NCBI GenBank assembly: GCA_903813345.2
Contig: CAIIXF020000001.1
Span: 44,595,885-44,659,884, forward strand
From: Owenia fusiformis
Lineage: Eukaryota > Annelida > Polychaeta > Sabellida > Oweniidae
DNA length: 64,000 nucleotides
Reading direction: 5' to 3'
Positions 62,201-64,000 of this stretch are shown here, piece by piece. Under the pieces are notes generated by a model, which saw nothing but the letters and a program-made list of their open reading frames with translations, had not been told where the DNA came from and ran no database searches. Position numbers and translations under genes: made by a program. The number at the start of each line of letters is the position of its first letter. Within the stretch, counting starts at the first letter, position 1.

Positions 62201-63291
62201 ATGACACTGACCTATTGAATAAATTTTTAATGTGACCTTGACTTTACTATGTGAATGACTTCAATATATTGACCTTTGACCCTTTAGATAACATTGACCT
62301 TGGAACTTGTACCCATGGAAAGCTATACCAAAGGTCCATGTGCAGTATGGCAAGTGATTTTAGACGGTCATATCTTTCACCATGAGCACTTTCTAGACAT
62401 AAATACAGTGGTTTTCATTAAAACAATATGTTTTCTTTCAAGTGAAGTCCCCATGATGATAAAATATCAATCGAACAATTCGAAAAATTATATATAGGGA
62501 CCCCATGTCAACAATTTTTTCAAAATGTTGAACTTATTTGCTCAAAAGAGGATCTTCTTTTTCCGATTTTTATTGCATGAAAAGATTATTCAACAAGGGG
62601 TCTAAAACATCTTCAAAAGTAGAATGGTATTGAAAGTGTAGTTTTGAAGATATCAATTTTCAATGACCAAAATCATGCTGAAAACAATGGATAGCATGGT
62701 TTTCCCCATGGGAAAATAACATGGGAAATGTGTTTTTTAACTATATCCCATTTCAATACCCATCCCCTTTTCAGAAGTTATTAATATAGTGTAGAAGAAA
62801 CTTTTGATATATTTAAATTGAGAAAAACAAGATCCTATTTTTAGAAAATAAGCCTTACATTTTAAAAAAGTGACAAGTTGGGGTCCTAATCCATAATTTT
62901 TCAGAGTTGGATTGATATTTTACTATCATGGGGACTTCACTTTAAAGAAAACATATTGTTTCAATAAAACCACTGTATTTATATCCAGAAAGTACTCATG
63001 GTGAAAGATATGGCCATCTAAATTCACTTGCCATACTGCAAATGGACCTTTGTGTGGCTATCCTAGGGTTGATGGTCTAAGAAGTGACAAAATGATGGGT
63101 TTATAGTGAGATTTCCTAATATTGAATGCTGAACTTGAACAATAGAACATCATCATACTTACTTTTGTTGCAAGATGAAGTATAGTAAGCTTTGGTACAG
63201 CCATTGTCACAGTAGCCAAACATGTCACATGGTTTGTCATCCTTACAATAGCACCTGTCACAGGTAGGACCAAAATAACCAGCAGGGCACT
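41410..63291 (-). CDS. Receptor-type protein tyrosine phosphatase (EGF-like, FN3 repeats, two PTP domains); 5' end off window
   Basis: Twenty-nine minus-strand exons close in one frame (1503 codons): 63291-63163, 62108-61791, 61059-60968, 60700-60466, 59831-59707, 59516-59336, 59123-58821, 57276-57065, 56254-56078, 55488-55311, 55056-54948, 54566-54199, 53658-53535, 51272-51196, 49776-49556, 49000-48913, 48662-48586, 48254-48218, 47819-47722, 47515-47393, 47106-46961, 46648-46513, 44827-44678, 44278-44108, 43907-43773, 43380-43246, 42944-42787, 42092-41957 and 41484-41410. Order: an EGF/laminin-like module, about seven FN3 domains, one transmembrane helix, a catalytic PTP domain D1 (HCSAGVGRSG) and a second domain D2 (HCMDGATRSG). 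It would sit in the plasma membrane and remove phosphate from tyrosine in response to cell or matrix contact. Signal peptide and further N-terminal modules lie beyond 64000. The class is clear; which vertebrate subtype it corresponds to is not. Confidence 0.93.
42110..42620. repeat. Tandem GGTCA-containing repeat behind an ATGTCACCACC-family start
   Basis: 42110-42150 has the GGCATTAACATGACAAAATG start. From 42200 to 42560 an imperfect unit of about 117-137 bp recurs three times ('ttgagaaggtca' at 42225, 42342 and 42479, each with 'tcaaat-taaa-tcagatttgaa' and 'gatgatttt-aaaa'). In an intron of the phosphatase D2. Confidence 0.65.
44930..46470. repeat. 95-bp satellite array in a phosphatase intron
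   Basis: Unit contains 'ggaactccagcgtgagcaac', 'gggataaagataactac' and 'ttgacgggagtcc'. The phrase TCCAGCGTGA repeats at 46041, 46136, 46231 and 46326 (exactly 95 bp), with about eight units in all and more diverged ones at both ends. The array is split between 45170 and 46010 by an inserted element. Confidence 0.9.
45175..46005. mobile_element. TTAA-flanked non-autonomous element inside the satellite
   Basis: An 831-bp insert bounded by TTAA on both sides (45171-45174, 46006-46009). Its ends read AGGCCCCGTATAAAGTTTAA and, on the complement, AGTCCCCGTCTAAAGTTTGA (18 of the first 21 match). Removing it together with one TTAA restores the satellite unit exactly (agtcc-TTAA-aaaaatg). The TTAA target suggests piggyBac-type mobilisation, though the ends lack the usual CCC start. 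No transposase. Confidence 0.8.
49258..49500. repeat. Dispersed repeat, partner of 20766-20985
   Basis: Shares several diverged phrases with the copy near SNX4, in the same orientation, and ends at a C-run (49491-49500). Just 3' of phosphatase exon 49776-49556 in gene order. Confidence 0.6.
50470..50640. repeat. Minisatellite with 'atggctccactcatgcatg' units
   Basis: About six units of ~25-33 bp, alternately ending 'cagagtaca' or 'agaacaca'. In the intron between the juxtamembrane exons of the phosphatase. Confidence 0.8.
51873..51993. repeat. ATGTCACCACC-family short element
   Basis: GGCATTAACATGCAAAATG + TCACCACC start, inner 'ccatttgttacagatgccaa' and 'ttggagactataacaata', and an end in TTTTGGTGGTGACATAA: the best preserved copy, with ~12-bp inverted ends. 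Confidence 0.8.
53535..53658 (-). other. Transmembrane exon of the phosphatase
   Basis: Encodes an outside stalk (APEEPHSNQ), then a ~26-residue hydrophobic helix beginning AGIVAGVMVAIVACITIIIV, then LR. The next exon is strongly basic (KKQPGSRFAKTRSFFKRK), the usual stop-transfer and juxtamembrane side. Confidence 0.9.
53735..53990. repeat. 40-bp minisatellite
   Basis: About six units of 40 bp with 'atgtgttcacattgaagtca' and 'tgaagtacatgtgctcaata', directly beside the transmembrane exon. Confidence 0.9.
54738..54868. repeat. ATGTCACCACC-family short element
   Basis: Copy with 'acatgcaaaatg-tcaccacgtgccatttggtaca', 'aaaaagctggagactataac' and an end 'tgttggtaacataaaaa'; diverged from 51873-51993. 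Confidence 0.7.
57442..58523. repeat. 162-bp tandem array bounded by 14-bp direct repeats
   Basis: Six units of exactly 162 bp (ACGGAAAATC at 57489, 57651, 57813, 57975, 58137 and 58299), ending in a CCCG/CGCC-rich tract near 58460-58497. ACAATATCGTACCT stands on both sides (57442-57455 and 58510-58523), like a target duplication round the whole block. A short relative of the unit is at 61255-61370. Confidence 0.85.
58576..58752. repeat. ATGTCACCACC-family short element
   Basis: Starts 'ggcattttaaacatgacaaaatg' then TCGCCAAC and ends in 'ctgggcgatgacataaaaa'. Longer and more diverged than the other copies. Confidence 0.55.
61255..61370. repeat. Single diverged relative of the 162-bp unit
   Basis: Contains 'tttcagatggac', 'ggaaacctgtagacaag' and 'gattacaatatgg', in the same order as in the array at 57.5-58.5 kb. 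Confidence 0.6.
62329..63052. mobile_element. Fold-back element with ~150-bp arms
   Basis: Ends read CAAAGGTCCATGTGCAGTAT and, on the complement, CAAAGGTCCATTTGCAGTAT. The arms (62329-62480 and 62903-63052) match with few changes through 'cactttctagacataaatac' and 'ccccatgat'. The 420-bp centre is unique. No clean target duplication seen. In the first visible intron of the phosphatase. Confidence 0.8.
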
Positions 63292-64000
63292 CTATATAAA
63301 TAGAATGAAAAGACAAAAGTTAAATTATTTTCACATTGAAGAACATAAAATTATGGTCATGAGTTAAAATATTTTCTTTTGCTTTTCCAGGTTGTGACAC
63401 AGCCTTGATAAATACTTTGATATCTTGGGACTGTGTTGATTAAATGTACCATGCAACTTGTAGGTAAATCTTTCCAAAGGTGTATACTTTATTTGAAAGC
63501 TCTTTTAAAGCATACTCATCAAGCACGCTTTAAGTTCATAAGGCAATCACTGTAACTCCAAATATCAACATGATTTTGAAAAAAATTCTTGTATCTGGTT
63601 TTAAGGCAAAAATTGATGCCAACCAAATCACACAAACCTTCAATTTAGTTAGCAAACATTACAAAAAATTGCTTTAGACACTGTCCCAGTTCAATGACAT
63701 TTACTTAAGGGCTAGCAGATCAACAATTTTATATTTAGATGAGATGGGGGATTTCACCAAATTTACTTGGTTAGGAATCCAGTATGGTACTAAAGACTGC
63801 TCCATACTGTTTGATTTCATCTATTAAATTTACAAAAAATATGTTCCCCTCTCTGGGTATTTTGCTCTTATTATCAGATTATATTTGTTGCACATCAAAT
63901 CCCTTTAATAAAAAACATAAAACATGGGTTGCATTTATTTTGGGGTCAGTATTCTGCAATTATTTCCATTTGTATTTTTTTTTCATAATTATCAAAGTCA
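63292..64000. other. Phosphatase upstream intron
   Basis: No exon recognised. Exon 63291-63163 opens with a split codon, so at least one more coding exon lies beyond the right edge. Confidence 0.5.

Larger units (their letters stand above)
54199..63291 (-). other. Phosphatase ectodomain: EGF/laminin-like module plus FN3 array
   Basis: The most distal exon encodes CPAGYFGPTCDRCYCKDDKPC and four further Cys, like a laminin-type EGF unit. FN3 domains follow: exon 62108-61791 (one exon, one domain), 61059-60466 (two exons), 59831-59336 (two exons), 59123-58821 (one exon), 57276 to mid 56254-56078, mid 56254 to 55311, and a diverged membrane-proximal one at 55056-54199. The typical W (NIAWDKW, VHWDKP, LNWENP, LQWTAP) and Y (YEVEYW, YADYLVHV, TNYTIAV) are visible in most. 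Confidence 0.85.

Overview
The window looks like nuclear DNA of a marine invertebrate, most likely a lophotrochozoan and probably a mollusc. It is AT-rich, the genes have many short exons with GT-AG introns, and introns and spacers are crowded with small inverted-repeat elements, minisatellites and dispersed repeats. The chitin-binding plus von Willebrand A (vWA) protein, the free C-type lectin and a receptor phosphatase with an EGF/laminin-like module ahead of many FN3 domains all fit a mollusc, but this placement is an inference from protein types only.

Layout. (1) 0.8-12.1 kb, plus strand: two tandem paralogous vWA genes. The first is cut by the window edge; the second is complete in frame (signal peptide, chitin-binding-like module, vWA; 339 aa). 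(2) 14.4-15.0 kb, plus: an intronless secreted C-type lectin. (3) 15.3-20.4 kb, minus: sorting nexin SNX4, of which only the N-terminus and PX domain can be found. (4) 22.6-23.6 kb, plus: an intronless Mos kinase with cytoplasmic-polyadenylation and Pumilio-type elements after its stop. (5) 24.4-31.9 kb, plus: a 12-exon TAX1BP1/CALCOCO-type autophagy receptor (SKICH, LIR-like motifs, coiled coils, C-terminal zinc finger; 969 aa). Its stop sits in the UGA-CUA-G readthrough context. (6) 34.1-38.8 kb, plus: UQCRH, the complex III hinge protein, in four exons. (7) 41.4-63.3 kb, minus: a large receptor protein tyrosine phosphatase, 29 exons and 1503 codons in one unbroken frame, with its 5' end beyond the right edge.

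The genes do not form a pathway or operon; they are ordinary neighbours. The left part (vWA, chitin-binding, lectin) may be extracellular matrix or immune in character. The middle holds conserved cell-biology genes (endosomal sorting, oocyte MAPK signalling, selective autophagy, respiration). The right third is one adhesion-type phosphatase.

Most of the remaining sequence is repetitive. Several inserts have boundaries readable at base level: a Tc1/mariner-like element with ~186-bp inverted repeats, a TTAA-flanked element sitting inside a 95-bp satellite, a TAA-flanked Harbinger-like element inside a local duplication, a 70-bp retro-inserted 3' end with a perfect 14-bp target duplication, and a family of short elements with ATGTCACCACC-type ends. 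Exon boundaries were set by reading splice sites and checking that the frame closes across each gene; no database search was possible.
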